A stretch of 64,000 nt of DNA from Notoacmeibacter marinus (GTDB lineage Bacteria; Pseudomonadota; Alphaproteobacteria; Rhizobiales; Rhizobiaceae), in NCBI RefSeq assembly GCF_002238045.1, contig NZ_NBYO01000002.1:620001-684000 (forward strand), written 5' to 3'. Of this stretch, positions 1-8,979 are shown in pieces. The translations under genes and the position numbers were made by a program. The notes below the pieces were generated by a model, which had not been told where the DNA came from, made no database searches, and was given only the letters and a program-made list of their open reading frames with translations. How positions within the stretch are numbered: the first letter of the stretch is position 1; each line of letters starts with the position of its first letter.

Positions 1-446
1 TCTTCCCAGAAATGGGCGACGCGCGGATCGTTCTGCCAACGATGGAATAGCGAAAGATGACTACCGATCGTCAGCACATCGAAACTGACGACGCAGCGGG
101 CCTCCCGGTCGTATCGTTCGTAGAATTGTCCGACGGGCTTGGCCGGTCGCCGGGGATGATCGCGCCCGTCAGGTCCCGGCACAAGACCGCTGGCGGGCGG
201 AACGGCCGGCGGACGGTTCGTCCAGAGGCCCGCCGATTGATAGAAGTCGATCCGGTCCACGATGATCGTGCAGTCGTTCGAAATGCCGCAACGCAGATCG
301 TGCAGGGCGATGTCGCCGCGCATTAGCCACTCCAACGACAGTTCGATGCGGTCCTCTCCGGTTTCGGCAAAGAGAGCGTCGATCTGCAGCCACAAATCGA
401 AGATCGGCGGCGTAGCGATGGCGGAAGGCAGGTCAATGGCGGTCAT
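1..446 (-). CDS. Siderophore-biosynthesis GNAT acetyltransferase (IucB/RhbD type), 5' part only
   Basis: The gene starts at ATG 446 on the minus strand, overlapping the stop of the upstream synthetase gene (TGATG), and runs off the window edge with about 148 codons visible. The visible part ends in a stretch read as ERYDREAR, then SFDVL, then NDPRVAHFWE. This matches the junction into the acetyltransferase domain of aerobactin/rhizobactin acetyltransferases (known IucB has RYDP..., NDPRVEYFWE). Such enzymes acetylate the N-hydroxylated side-chain amine to form the hydroxamate. Most of the catalytic GNAT fold lies outside the window, so activity cannot be judged. The overlap implies co-translation with the synthetase. 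Confidence 0.8.
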   Translation of the reverse strand, partial: MTAIDLPSAIATPPIFDLWLQIDALFAETGEDRIELSLEWLMRGDIALHDLRCGISNDCTIIVDRIDFYQSAGLWTNRPPAVPPASGLVPGPDGRDHPRRPAKPVGQFYERYDREARCVVSFDVLTIGSHLSLFHRWQNDPRVAHFWE

Positions 447-2083
447 GCGGCCTCACTTCGGGCGATGGGGTTTTGCAGTTCGATGAATTGGGCAAGTTGG
501 CCGTCGGCTCCCCCGTCGGCTTCGTTGATGCCGGACAGCGAGGTGGCGAAATTGGCCTTTGCCGTCAGGCCCGGCCGCTGGATCAGCCGCCGATAAAGCG
601 TCGGATCGCCGGGCGTCTTTCTGGCGGCGCGTTCCAGGAAACGCTGCCAGACAGCGTAGAGCGCCTCTTCGTCCGCCAGACCGTCGAGAGTGAGGGTCGC
701 CAGCATGTTCATCACGGAATTCACGACCACGTAATAGGTGAGAAGGCCGTCGCCCTCCTCCTCATGAACGATGTTTTCCGCGCCTTCCCCGATGCCGGGG
801 CAGACCGCAGCGAGCCGATCGTGAAAGGCTGCGAGGTGGCCGGTGCCCTGACAGTCGCGAATGACGACACCGCACGGCCAGCCATCGCGCAGTTTCAGCA
901 TCATGTTCTGCTGGTGCGATCCGAAAAGAAGGCCCCACCGCGCGCGCATTTCGAGGACAGGCAGGATCGCTTGGTCCAGAAACTTGTCGAACCAGCGAAG
1001 TGCGATACCGGCTGTATCGTTGCCCCTTGCCAGCCGCCGGACGATACGCCCGGCCGGCGACAGCCCACGGCGCGGCGTCTCGCAGAGTGCGGCAAGAACA
1101 ATCGGCCCGGCCAGTGCGCTGTCCTGGTAGGGATTGTCGCGCAGCACCGCGATGCTCTCGGTAAGGACCCTTCCTTTCGGGCTCCTCAACGCCGCATAGG
1201 CCGGCTCGGTGAGGATCGTCAGATCGGGGAAGGCATCGGCGATCTGCGCGCCGATCTCGCTCTTTAGAAGATCGGTGACGTGTAGGCCGCGTAGAACCTC
1301 GCGCTGCGATAGCAGACGCAGCGAGTTGGTCAGCCGAACACTCAGCGAGAACTTCGCCATATAAGGTGCATGAAACGCGTGAACCGCCCGCATCGAGGCA
1401 GTGGCGCTCCATTCCGCACGCCCCGGCCCGAGCGGAGCGATCACACCGGTCTCCGCCAGTTCTCCGAAGGCCGTCGTTCCGATCAGCCGAGAAAGCTGCA
1501 AGGGATGAAACGGAAAGGCGAACCGGCCGGGCGGAACGTCGATCCGGTCGGCTTTCGCAAGCGCGCCGAAACCTTCATGGGCGATCCCGCCGGAATACAC
1601 CGAAGCCGGATCGACGGCGAACCAGCAGAGCGCGAACGATGCCTCCGCTTCCGGCGCGTAGATCGCGGATTCCTTGCGGCTCAAACCGTCGCGGCTGCGC
1701 GGGTTCGGGTGCAGCACATGGCCGAACCGCAGAGCCGTTTCGCAGTCCTGGAAATTCCACCCCTCCGGATCGCCGATAGCGTCCGCCGTGTCGCGGACCG
1801 TCTTCAGACTATCCATCACCCGGCCCTGGAAGGCGGGATCGACCTGCTGGGTGAGGTGACGCAGCAGATCCTCGATCGTTGCGGAGGAGGCGTCGATGGT
1901 GACGGGCCCGGAGAACCGGCAGCGGAATCGGCTGCGCCGTTCCACGCAGACCGTGCATGGTAGGCCGCCAGGTGCGTCAAAGCGCATTTGCCCGCCGGCA
2001 AAGCACACGCGAGCAAGGGCGCCTTCCCGAAGCGCGGCGTTCAGAAACCCGTTCAAAGACGGAATATCGGCGATTTCCTGCAT
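443..2083 (-). CDS. IucA/IucC family NIS siderophore synthetase
   Basis: This 546-residue protein of the NRPS-independent siderophore synthetase family joins carboxylic acids such as citrate to amines or hydroxamates using ATP. Family marks are FGHVLHPNPRSRDG near residue 125 (the GHxxHP region), FPFHPLQ near residue 200, the conserved block LTNSLRLLSQRE near residue 250, and GSHQQNMMLKL followed by RDCQGTG near residue 400. The start at ATG 2083 is preceded by GAGAGGG. It is the first gene of a leftward operon with the acetyltransferase, divergent from the MFS and hydroxylase genes. Aerobactin-type pathways use two such synthetases and only one is visible. Whether it acts as IucA, IucC or both cannot be told. 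Confidence 0.9.
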   Translation of the reverse strand: MQEIADIPSLNGFLNAALREGALARVCFAGGQMRFDAPGGLPCTVCVERRSRFRCRFSGPVTIDASSATIEDLLRHLTQQVDPAFQGRVMDSLKTVRDTADAIGDPEGWNFQDCETALRFGHVLHPNPRSRDGLSRKESAIYAPEAEASFALCWFAVDPASVYSGGIAHEGFGALAKADRIDVPPGRFAFPFHPLQLSRLIGTTAFGELAETGVIAPLGPGRAEWSATASMRAVHAFHAPYMAKFSLSVRLTNSLRLLSQREVLRGLHVTDLLKSEIGAQIADAFPDLTILTEPAYAALRSPKGRVLTESIAVLRDNPYQDSALAGPIVLAALCETPRRGLSPAGRIVRRLARGNDTAGIALRWFDKFLDQAILPVLEMRARWGLLFGSHQQNMMLKLRDGWPCGVVIRDCQGTGHLAAFHDRLAAVCPGIGEGAENIVHEEEGDGLLTYYVVVNSVMNMLATLTLDGLADEEALYAVWQRFLERAARKTPGDPTLYRRLIQRPGLTAKANFATSLSGINEADGGADGQLAQFIELQNPIARSEAA

Positions 2084-2142
2084 CGCAAAACAGCCCTCTC
2101 TCGGCAGCGGATGATCGGCAAAATATAAATATGATAGTTAGA

Positions 2143-2160
2143 GTCAAGATTTTTCTTGAC
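2143..2160. promoter_or_regulatory. Perfect inverted repeat in the divergent siderophore promoter region
   Basis: Arms GTCAAGA and TCTTGAC flank a TTTT spacer in the 108-bp gap between the two divergent siderophore units. Just left of it is an AT-rich run (about 2120-2142) in otherwise GC-rich DNA. Placement suits an iron-responsive operator or a divergent promoter element. It does not match the Fur, RirA or Irr consensus well enough to name the regulator. Confidence 0.45.
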
Positions 2161-2191
2161 GGCAGGTGGTGGGTGTGAATTTTTCCGTCGC

Positions 2192-3298
2192 ATGAACAAT
2201 CCACTCGCCCCGGCGCTCATTGGACACGGCTTTCAGCAGACGGCGCTCATAGCCATGCTGCCGCTGATCGCCGCGCATCTGGACCTGTCGCATTCGACCG
2301 TCGGGATGGCGGTGGCGTTCGGCATGGTGGCTGCGACGCTCGCTATTCCACTGGTGGGACTGATAGGCAGTGCGAGCCTGATCCGGCCTGCCCTTTTCGC
2401 AACGATTCTCTGCTCGTTCGGGCTGGCCGCTCTTTTCGTTCAGCCGGTCGCGCCGCTCGTTGCACTCGCCGCCCTGCTCGCCTTACGGTTCTGCCAGGGT
2501 GTAGCGGCCGCGACATTGCTGATCCATGCACAGGTTGCCAGCCTCTCGGACCAGAACCGGTCACGCGACCGCCTCGCACGAACCCAATCCTTCGGCGGCA
2601 TCGGCCGGGCGGCAAGCGCCGCATGTGTCGGCCCGCTGGCGGCTGTGAGTATCGTCCTGCCGGTCATACCGGCCATTGCCGGCGCGATCTGGAGTTTTAC
2701 CAGGATCGCCCCGCAGACAAAGGCTACAAGGACAGAGCGGCAAATGCCTGCTCTCCTGCCGCCCGATGGGCAGGCCTTGATACTGCCCTTCATCGTTCAG
2801 ACCAGCCTTGGCATTGCGCATGTGTCGCTTGCCCCGCTCCTGGTGTCTCAGCCGGGATATGACGATCTTTCGGCAGCCACGATTGCCGGCCTGGCATTGG
2901 CAGCGGCCAATATCGGCCTGCTTCTGGCCCATCGTTTTCTGACGGCCAGACTGGACCGCATCGGACTGCGCATCGCGGCGATCGGCGGCGGCGCGGCGCT
3001 TCTCACGATCGCATTGGTGCCGACGCCGACGGTTGTCATCGGTCTGTCCACCTGTGTCGGTGCAGCCGGCGCGATGCTCCTGACCTGCAATCTGCATTGC
3101 GCCGTCACTCGCGTGGGCGAACGCGGGATCGGCCAAGCGGCCTGGAATGCGACCGTTTCGACCGCCGGGCTGGCTGCCGGCGCGTTCGCCGGGTCGGCGG
3201 CTTTGATGGCCGGCCCCGGCATCGCAATCGTTCTGGCAGCCATGACGATGATCGTCGCACTACCCTTTTTATCACTCACGAGGACAAGCGCACCATGA
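2192..3298 (+). CDS. MFS transporter, probably siderophore-associated
   Basis: A 368-residue, very hydrophobic major facilitator protein with about 10-12 predicted membrane segments spread over its length and no large soluble domain. I chose ATG 2192 (MNNPLAPALIGHG). An in-frame TTG at 2156 would add 12 residues but falls inside the palindrome region. The stop overlaps the start of the N-hydroxylase gene (ATGA), so the two are translationally coupled. The neighbourhood suggests export of the finished siderophore or import of its ferric form. The sequence alone does not give the direction, and no substrate residues are recognised. Confidence 0.8.
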   Translation: MNNPLAPALIGHGFQQTALIAMLPLIAAHLDLSHSTVGMAVAFGMVAATLAIPLVGLIGSASLIRPALFATILCSFGLAALFVQPVAPLVALAALLALRFCQGVAAATLLIHAQVASLSDQNRSRDRLARTQSFGGIGRAASAACVGPLAAVSIVLPVIPAIAGAIWSFTRIAPQTKATRTERQMPALLPPDGQALILPFIVQTSLGIAHVSLAPLLVSQPGYDDLSAATIAGLALAAANIGLLLAHRFLTARLDRIGLRIAAIGGGAALLTIALVPTPTVVIGLSTCVGAAGAMLLTCNLHCAVTRVGERGIGQAAWNATVSTAGLAAGAFAGSAALMAGPGIAIVLAAMTMIVALPFLSLTRTSAP

Positions 3299-4695
3299 AC
3301 GAACGAACCATTATGGTTGATCTGGCGGGGATCGGGCTCGGCCCTTTCAATCTGAGCCTTGCTGCCCTGGCCGATGGCGTTAAGGGCCTGTCCTCCGCCT
3401 TCTTCGAACGGCGCGCGAGCGTGGCCTGGCATGCCGGACTGACCTTTTCGGATGCGGTCCTGCAGACCTCGCCGCTAAAAGACCTCGTTACACCGGTCTG
3501 CCCGACCAGCCCGTGGAGTTTTCTGAACTATCTCGTCGAGAACGGTCGCTTCTTCGATTTCATGGCGGCGCGGTTCGATACGGTGTCGCGTCAGGAATTC
3601 AGCGATTACCTGGCATGGGCCGCCGACGGCCTCGGCTCCACCCATCTCGATGCCGGTGTCGAGGAGGCCGACTTCGTCGACGGGCAATTCCGACTACGAT
3701 TCGCAAACCGGCCCGACTGCTTCTGCCGCGCACTGGCGGTCGGCACCGGCCACGAGCCGATGGTTCCGCCGAGTGTGACGACCGGGCCGGACTGTTTTCA
3801 CGCCAGCCAATATCTTGTCATAAAGCCAAATATCGCTGGACGGCGCATCGCGGTGATCGGCGGCGGCCAGTCTGGCGCGGAGATCGTTCTGCACCTGCTT
3901 CAGCAGGACTATGACCGGTCGCCGGCGTCGCTATCCTGGTTCAGCCGCCGCGACGGCTTCTGGACCTTGCAGGAAGGCGGTCTCGTCGATCAGTTCTTCA
4001 CGCCGGATTATCTGGCGGCTTACAGGACCATGGCGCCGGACCTGCAGGCGCGCGCCCTCGCCTCGCAGAAATTCGCCAGCGACGGGCTGACCCCTTCCAC
4101 TGCCGATGGGATCTACCGCCTGCTTTACCAGCGACGCCACCTGCATGGGCGTCACGATGTTTCTCTCTTTCCGGGGCGCGAGGTCGTTCGCGTCCAGTCG
4201 TCGGGCCATGGCCGGACCGTCGTCTCGGAAACCGCCAATGGCGAGCGCGAAACCTCACAGGCCGATCTGGTGATTCTCGCGACAGGCTATCGTCCGGCTA
4301 TCCCTTCCTGCCTCGATCCTCTGGCAGAACGGCTTGCTCTGGAACCGGATGGAGCGCTGGCGCTTGGCGATCGTTACCGGGCGCTCTGGGATGGACCCGA
4401 TGCAAACCCCATCTACGGCCTTAATCAAGGCCGACGCTCCTATGGCGTGATCGACCCGCAGCTTTCGATGGCGGCCTGGCGTAGCGCCGTCATCTTGAAC
4501 GATTTTGCGGGCCGCCGGGTCTACGACCTCGGCGAAACCGAAGAAAGGCCCATGGTCGCATGGCAGAGACAGGCTGGCGATACCGGCTGGCAGCCGCGAA
4601 TGAACGGTTCGGTCACTTCGACCGACAGCCAGTTGACGGCATGGCCGACGCGTGGACCGTCCCGCCGGCGACCGCAATCAGCCGCCCTGTCGTAA
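3295..4695 (+). CDS. L-lysine/L-ornithine N-hydroxylase (IucD/RhbE/PvdA family)
   Basis: An FAD- and NADPH-dependent N-monooxygenase of 466 residues that hydroxylates the side-chain amine of lysine, ornithine or a diamine, the first step to a hydroxamate siderophore. It has the N-terminal GIGLGPFNLSLAAL FAD motif, the family signature LQTSPLKDLVTPVCPTSPWS near residue 60, the NADPH motif VIGGGQSGAEI near residue 185 and the C-terminal ATGYRP block. The start at ATG 3295 overlaps the MFS stop. MVDLAGIGLG at 3313 is a possible shorter start. The last 30 or so residues are Ser/Arg-rich and not conserved. The amine substrate cannot be read from the sequence. Confidence 0.9.
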   Translation: MNERTIMVDLAGIGLGPFNLSLAALADGVKGLSSAFFERRASVAWHAGLTFSDAVLQTSPLKDLVTPVCPTSPWSFLNYLVENGRFFDFMAARFDTVSRQEFSDYLAWAADGLGSTHLDAGVEEADFVDGQFRLRFANRPDCFCRALAVGTGHEPMVPPSVTTGPDCFHASQYLVIKPNIAGRRIAVIGGGQSGAEIVLHLLQQDYDRSPASLSWFSRRDGFWTLQEGGLVDQFFTPDYLAAYRTMAPDLQARALASQKFASDGLTPSTADGIYRLLYQRRHLHGRHDVSLFPGREVVRVQSSGHGRTVVSETANGERETSQADLVILATGYRPAIPSCLDPLAERLALEPDGALALGDRYRALWDGPDANPIYGLNQGRRSYGVIDPQLSMAAWRSAVILNDFAGRRVYDLGETEERPMVAWQRQAGDTGWQPRMNGSVTSTDSQLTAWPTRGPSRRRPQSAALS

Positions 4696-4797
4696 TCGCA
4701 TCCCAGGAATTGGAAGGCTTCTCATCGCCCCGTGAACTGCGCCGGAAACGGAGTCGATCCCGTAATGGTCCTTATTCCCATTCTCCCCATTCCGCTC

Positions 4798-6093
4798 TCA
4801 AACGAAGCGGTTGACGATGCTCTCCAGAATCTCCTGACGGCCCGAGCGCGGCTGCGGATCGATCCCGTCCGCCTCGACCGAAGCCGCGATGCTCTCCAGA
4901 TCGCTCTCTAAAAGGGCCTTGCCTTCCGGCGCATCCCACCCGGCGTACCGTTCGGCGCGCATCGTCTCGAGGGTGCCGTCCTCCAGCATGGCAGCTGCCG
5001 CCTTCAACCCGCGCGCGCAGACATCCATAGCGCCGGCGTGGGCCGCGACGAGATCGACCGGATCCAGCGATTGCCGGCGAAGCCTGGCGTCGAAATTGGT
5101 GCCGCCCGTCGTGAAACCACCGGCCTTAAGGACCTCGTAATAGGCCAATGCGACTTCCGGCACGTTGTTCGGAAACTGATCGGTATCCCAGCCCGACTGG
5201 TAGTCGTTCCGGTTCATGTCGATCGAGCCGAAAATATCGAGAGCCGCGGCCAGCGCCAACTCGTGTTCGAAGGAGTGGCCCGCAAGGATCGCATGGCCTT
5301 GCTCGACGTTCACTTTCACCTCGTTCTCTAGCCCGAAATCCTTGAGGAAGCCGTAGACGGTCGCGACGTCGTAATCATATTGATGCTTGGTGGGTTCCTG
5401 CGGTTTCGGCTCGATCAGAATCGCGCCTTCAAAACCGATCTTGTGCTTGTACTCCACGGCCATCTGGAGGAAGCGCCCGGCCTGCGTGCGTTCTCGCTTG
5501 AGGTCGGTGTTGAGAAGCGTCTCGTAGCCCTCGCGTCCGCCCCAGAGCACGTAGTTCTGCCCCCCCATCTTTCGGGTTGCATCCATGCACAGCTTCACTG
5601 TGGCGGCAGACCAGGCGAAGATCTCGGGGTCGGGATTTGTGGCCGCGCCGGCCATGAAACGGCGGTGCGAGAACAGATTGGCCGTGCCCCAGAGAAGCTT
5701 CGTCTTCCGCCCTTCCATCTTATCCATGAGATAGTCGGTCATCTCCTCCAGATTGCGGCGGCTCTCTGCGAAACTGTCGCCTTCCGGGCGGATATCGGCG
5801 TCGTGCCAACAGAAGAACGGAACGCCGAGCAGATCGAACATCTCGAAAGCGACGTCGGCCTTGAGGCGGGCCAGTTCCATCGTGTCGCCGAACCAGGGCC
5901 GTTGAAATGTCTGCCCGCCGAACGGGTCGCCACCGGGCCAGGCGAAGGAGTGCCAGTAGGCGACAGCAAAGCGCAAATGGTCTTCCATCCGCTTACCCAT
6001 TAGCGTTTCGTCCGGATCGTAGTGCCGGAACGCAAGATCGGCCCCGTCGGGGTCGAAGCGCAATGGTTTCAGGTCCTGAAAGAAGTCGGTCAT
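4798..6093 (-). CDS. xylA: Xylose isomerase
   Basis: The enzyme interconverts D-xylose and D-xylulose in the cytoplasm and needs divalent metal. At 431 residues it is normal for the longer class. It carries the catalytic-histidine region [15 protein letters not shown] near residue 50, [11 protein letters not shown] near residue 100 and the metal-ligand region [18 protein letters not shown] near residue 230. I start at MTDFFQDL (ATG 6093), preceded by GGAAAGG. An in-frame extension of 17 residues exists but lacks family similarity. It lies 13 bp after the LacI-family regulator gene and is probably in its transcript. No xylulokinase or xylose transporter is visible nearby. Confidence 0.95.
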   Translation of the reverse strand: MTDFFQDLKPLRFDPDGADLAFRHYDPDETLMGKRMEDHLRFAVAYWHSFAWPGGDPFGGQTFQRPWFGDTMELARLKADVAFEMFDLLGVPFFCWHDADIRPEGDSFAESRRNLEEMTDYLMDKMEGRKTKLLWGTANLFSHRRFMAGAATNPDPEIFAWSAATVKLCMDATRKMGGQNYVLWGGREGYETLLNTDLKRERTQAGRFLQMAVEYKHKIGFEGAILIEPKPQEPTKHQYDYDVATVYGFLKDFGLENEVKVNVEQGHAILAGHSFEHELALAAALDIFGSIDMNRNDYQSGWDTDQFPNNVPEVALAYYEVLKAGGFTTGGTNFDARLRRQSLDPVDLVAAHAGAMDVCARGLKAAAAMLEDGTLETMRAERYAGWDAPEGKALLESDLESIAASVEADGIDPQPRSGRQEILESIVNRFV

Positions 6094-6106
6094 CGATGCG
6101 CCTTTC

Positions 6107-7138
6107 CTAAAGAAGAGAATCGTCGGGAAGATTGTCACGGACATAGATCGCGGGGATCAGTTCCGGCGCGGGCGGTGGAGGAAGATCGTCGACGACGGCG
6201 CGGAGCCATGCGATGGCGCGACTCGTCTCGATTTCGGGACGCTGGTCGATGGCGACATCGACCGTGCCTTCCTCCAGCGCCTCGCGGCACGGAGCCGAAA
6301 GTTCGTGGACGACAGTGAAGGGGCGGCGTCCTTCGGCCGTCCGCGCCACTTCGATCAGCCCTTCATTGCCGGCCCCGACATTGTAGATCGCCGTGGCGTC
6401 GACTTCGGTCAGGGCTTCGCGTAGCCGCGTGTGCATCAGATCGGAGCGGTCGCGCGTCTCGATGACGTCCGATATGGCGATCGAGGGGAAGTCGCGCGCC
6501 ATGACGTCCCGAAATCCCGCGATGCGGTCGGCATGGTCGCTCGCGCCCATCGATCCGGCAGCCAGCACGACGCGCCCCGTCTGCCCCGCATGGGCCATCC
6601 CGACAAGGCGCGCGACCGTTCGCCCTGCTTTCACATTGTCGATCCCGATGTAATGGTCGCGGCTCTCTTCGGGCCTGTCTGAAACGAGCGAGACGATCCG
6701 GGTTCCGGCTTCGCGCATGGCCTTCAGCATCTGCGTCGCCGCCCGCCCGTGACCTGCAACGGCAATGCCGTGATAGCCCCGGTCGGCGAGACCCGATATT
6801 GCTGCTTCTAGGGAGGCGGCATCGAACGCTTCGAAGTCGACGATGTCGATCTCGACCCGGGCCGTGCGCAAATGCGGGAGCGCTCTGGTCAATTGCTCGT
6901 GCATGCGTCCGAAAAAGGGATGGCTCCGGCGCGGCAGGACGAAAGCGAGCCGCTGGCGCCGCTTCCGGGAAAGATTGGCGGCTGCGATGTCGCGCACATA
7001 GCCGAGCTGATGGACAGCATCCTCGACCTTGCGGACGGATTTCTCGGCGACATTGCCGCGCCGGTTCAGCACCCGATCGGCAGTGGCATAGCTGACGCCG
7101 GCCAGATGCGCGACGTCATGAAGCGTCGGCGTTCTCAT
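6107..7138 (-). CDS. LacI-family transcriptional regulator (probable sugar repressor upstream of xylA)
   Basis: A 343-residue repressor. The N-terminal helix-turn-helix reads [20 protein letters not shown], followed by the hinge helix region [11 protein letters not shown] and a type-1 periplasmic-binding-like sugar domain ([15 protein letters not shown] near residue 170). The ATG has a strong AGGAGGAT ribosome site. It precedes xylA by 13 bp, and a 22-bp palindrome lies 55 bp upstream of its start, which suggests autoregulation of a regulator-xylA operon. D-xylose as effector is inference from the neighbour only. Confidence 0.85.
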   Translation of the reverse strand: MRTPTLHDVAHLAGVSYATADRVLNRRGNVAEKSVRKVEDAVHQLGYVRDIAAANLSRKRRQRLAFVLPRRSHPFFGRMHEQLTRALPHLRTARVEIDIVDFEAFDAASLEAAISGLADRGYHGIAVAGHGRAATQMLKAMREAGTRIVSLVSDRPEESRDHYIGIDNVKAGRTVARLVGMAHAGQTGRVVLAAGSMGASDHADRIAGFRDVMARDFPSIAISDVIETRDRSDLMHTRLREALTEVDATAIYNVGAGNEGLIEVARTAEGRRPFTVVHELSAPCREALEEGTVDVAIDQRPEIETSRAIAWLRAVVDDLPPPPAPELIPAIYVRDNLPDDSLL

Positions 7139-7192
7139 CCATCCTCCTGGGACACGGTTCTCCGAGCGACTGCGAAATGAGGCTAGAGAGCA

Positions 7193-7214
7193 AAATGATA
7201 GACGTCAATCATTT
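7193..7214. promoter_or_regulatory. Near-perfect palindrome, candidate LacI-family operator
   Basis: Arms AAATGAT and ATCATTT surround A-GACGTC-A. Twenty of 22 positions are symmetric and the centre GACGTC is itself a palindrome. LacI-family operators are symmetric sites of about 14-22 bp, and this one lies just upstream of the LacI-family gene. Assignment to that regulator is inference. Confidence 0.6.
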
Positions 7215-7537
7215 GTTCGTAGGCGTATGCGGAAGGCAGTTGCGATATCACCCGTTGATGATCGTCGGTTTGCTTGTCTTGTGAAGGCGATGGCCACTCG
7301 CATGAGCGACCGCCACGCGCATGGACCGCGGTGTCCAACATGGCGCGGCGCGAGTATCACTCACGCTATTGCTTCACCGATCCCCTGCATGGCGCATGCT
7401 CGATCGTTTACCGTCGACCGACGCGAATGACACGTGACACGAGGCAAGCGGAAAAGGAGCGCGGACATCAGGAACAAACGAGCGAAGCCTCTGATCCGTG
7501 ATCCATAGGCCATGCGATCCGCCGAACACTGCAATGA
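7215..7537. other. Intergenic stretch, no gene seen
   Basis: Between the LacI operator and the tRNA gene only short overlapping ORFs occur, with no ribosome site, recognisable domain or conserved motif. No terminator or repeat was found. Confidence 0.5.
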
Positions 7538-7614
7538 TGGTAGCGGAGGAGGGACTCGAACCCCCGACACAAGGATTATGATTCCTCTGCTCTAACCGAC
7601 TGAGCTACTCCGCC
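7538..7614 (-). tRNA. tRNA-Met (CAU), elongator type
   Basis: Read on the minus strand this is a complete 77-nt cloverleaf with encoded CCA. The acceptor GGCGGAG pairs with CUCCGCU, the D arm is GCUCAG...GAGC, and the anticodon stem GAGGA/UCCUU encloses loop AUCAUAA with anticodon CAU. The T arm is GGGGG-UUCGAGU-CCCUC. A paired first base (G1-U72) argues against initiator tRNA, which has an unpaired position 1. A lysidine-modified Ile-CAU tRNA is the other option, but the overall sequence looks like the alphaproteobacterial elongator Met tRNA. Confidence 0.93.
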
Positions 7615-7980
7615 CCGGACGCCTTGAAAATCGCGCGGTCGGTCATACCGCGGCGCCGCGAAGTGCGGCGGATATAGAAGCGCCTTCCCTCCACTGTCAA
7701 GCGCCTGCGATACGATGCCGAAAAGATCGCCGGCCGAAGGTACAAACCGCCCGCTCCGCAAGGCCAGCGACAGTTGCATCTTCGAACGACATGGTGCCGG
7801 TCACATCCTATGGCAGAGTGTCAGATGACGTGACCAGCCTGCCTTCAACGTCCCGAAATCGTCAGCATAGTCAATTGCCTAGGAAAAATCTTCCAGGCGC
7901 CCCTCTACTGGACGCCGCGACTTGCCCCGATGGGAGGCACCGCATAGAAACACCTCATATTTTGAGGACCTTCGCTCGAC
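7615..7980. other. Intergenic stretch upstream of the Gfo/Idh/MocA gene
   Basis: No convincing gene. At 7953-7967 CCTCA and TGAGG form a short hairpin (loop TATTT) whose right arm contains the only GAGG ahead of the ATG at 7981, so it could mask the ribosome site. A weaker 6-bp inverted repeat (GGTCAC/GTGACC) spans 7799-7835. Confidence 0.4.
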
Positions 7981-8946
7981 ATGAAACCACGCATCGGCGT
8001 CATTGGCTGCGGCTATTGGGGCAGCAATCACATCCGCACCCTCGCCTCGCTCGGCCATCTGGCCGCGGTCGCCGATATCAATGCGGCGCGGGCGGAAGGA
8101 TTCGGCAGCGAATATGACGTTCCTGGCCTGACGCCGCAGCAGGCTATCGAGTCGGATGAGCTTGATGCGTTGGTGCTGGCTCTGCCCCCCCAATTCCATG
8201 CCGAGACGGCCATGGCTGCCATCCGCACCGGCAAGGACGTGCTGGTGGAAAAGCCGATCGCCCTTTCGGTGGCCGATGCCGAGGCGACGGTGGCGCTGGC
8301 CAGGGAAGCGGACCGCATCTTCATGGTCGGTCACGTGCTACGTTTCCACCCCGCGTTCGAAGGGTTGAAGAAGCTGGTCGATGACGGTGTTCTGGGCGAA
8401 CTGCGCTACATTCACTCCCATCGCGTCGGTCTCGGCAAGTTCCATACCGAGAACGACGCGCTCTGGGATCTGGCCCCGCACGATCTGTCGATGATCCTGG
8501 CGCTCACTGGCCAGGCGCCGGTCGACGTGCATGGCGAGGGCGCGGCCATGCTCGACCACCTTTCGGATTTCGCCCATCTGCACATGCGCTTTTCCGACCG
8601 GCTGAAGGGCCATCTTTTCGCCTCACGCCTGAACCCCTATCGCGAGCGCCGGCTTTCGGTGGTCGGCACCAAGGCGATGGCGGTCTTCGACGATGTCGAA
8701 CCGCAGCACCGCAAGCTCGCGCTCTACCGTCACACGCTCTGGCAGGACAACGGGGCCTGGGCGGCGACGCAGGAAGAGCCGGAATATCTGCCCGTCGAGG
8801 CCGGCATGCCACTGACGCGCGAGTTGGAGCATTTCATCGACTGCGTCCGCACGCGCAACGCGCCCCGCGCCGACGGTCATGAAGCAATCGACGTGCTGAA
8901 GATCCTGACGGCGGGTACGGTGAGCCACGACCGGACGGACCGCTAG
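7981..8946 (+). CDS. Gfo/Idh/MocA family NAD(P)-dependent oxidoreductase
   Basis: A 321-residue sugar or cyclitol dehydrogenase-like protein. It has an N-terminal Rossmann motif IGVIGCGYWGSNHI, the family signature VEKPIALSVADAE near residue 90, and LWDLAPHDLSMIL near residue 160, which corresponds to the catalytic DxxxHD region. Closest in feel are enzymes acting on UDP-N-acetyl-hexosaminuronates (WbpB/WlbA type), but substrate cannot be assigned. It stands alone between the tRNA gene and the convergent mnmA, without polysaccharide genes around it. Confidence 0.85.
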   Translation: MKPRIGVIGCGYWGSNHIRTLASLGHLAAVADINAARAEGFGSEYDVPGLTPQQAIESDELDALVLALPPQFHAETAMAAIRTGKDVLVEKPIALSVADAEATVALAREADRIFMVGHVLRFHPAFEGLKKLVDDGVLGELRYIHSHRVGLGKFHTENDALWDLAPHDLSMILALTGQAPVDVHGEGAAMLDHLSDFAHLHMRFSDRLKGHLFASRLNPYRERRLSVVGTKAMAVFDDVEPQHRKLALYRHTLWQDNGAWAATQEEPEYLPVEAGMPLTRELEHFIDCVRTRNAPRADGHEAIDVLKILTAGTVSHDRTDR

Positions 8947-8979
8947 CGGCTCGCAAGATCGGGCTGAAGGCCGATAGCC

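Noticed and set aside
7538-7614. tRNA-Met gene as an integration site for a mobile element
   Set aside because: No integrase, no duplicated 3' tRNA end and no change in gene content style on either side.
7799-7835. GGTCAC/GTGACC inverted repeat
   Set aside because: Only 6 bp with a 25-nt spacer and no linked promoter or gene start. Likely chance.
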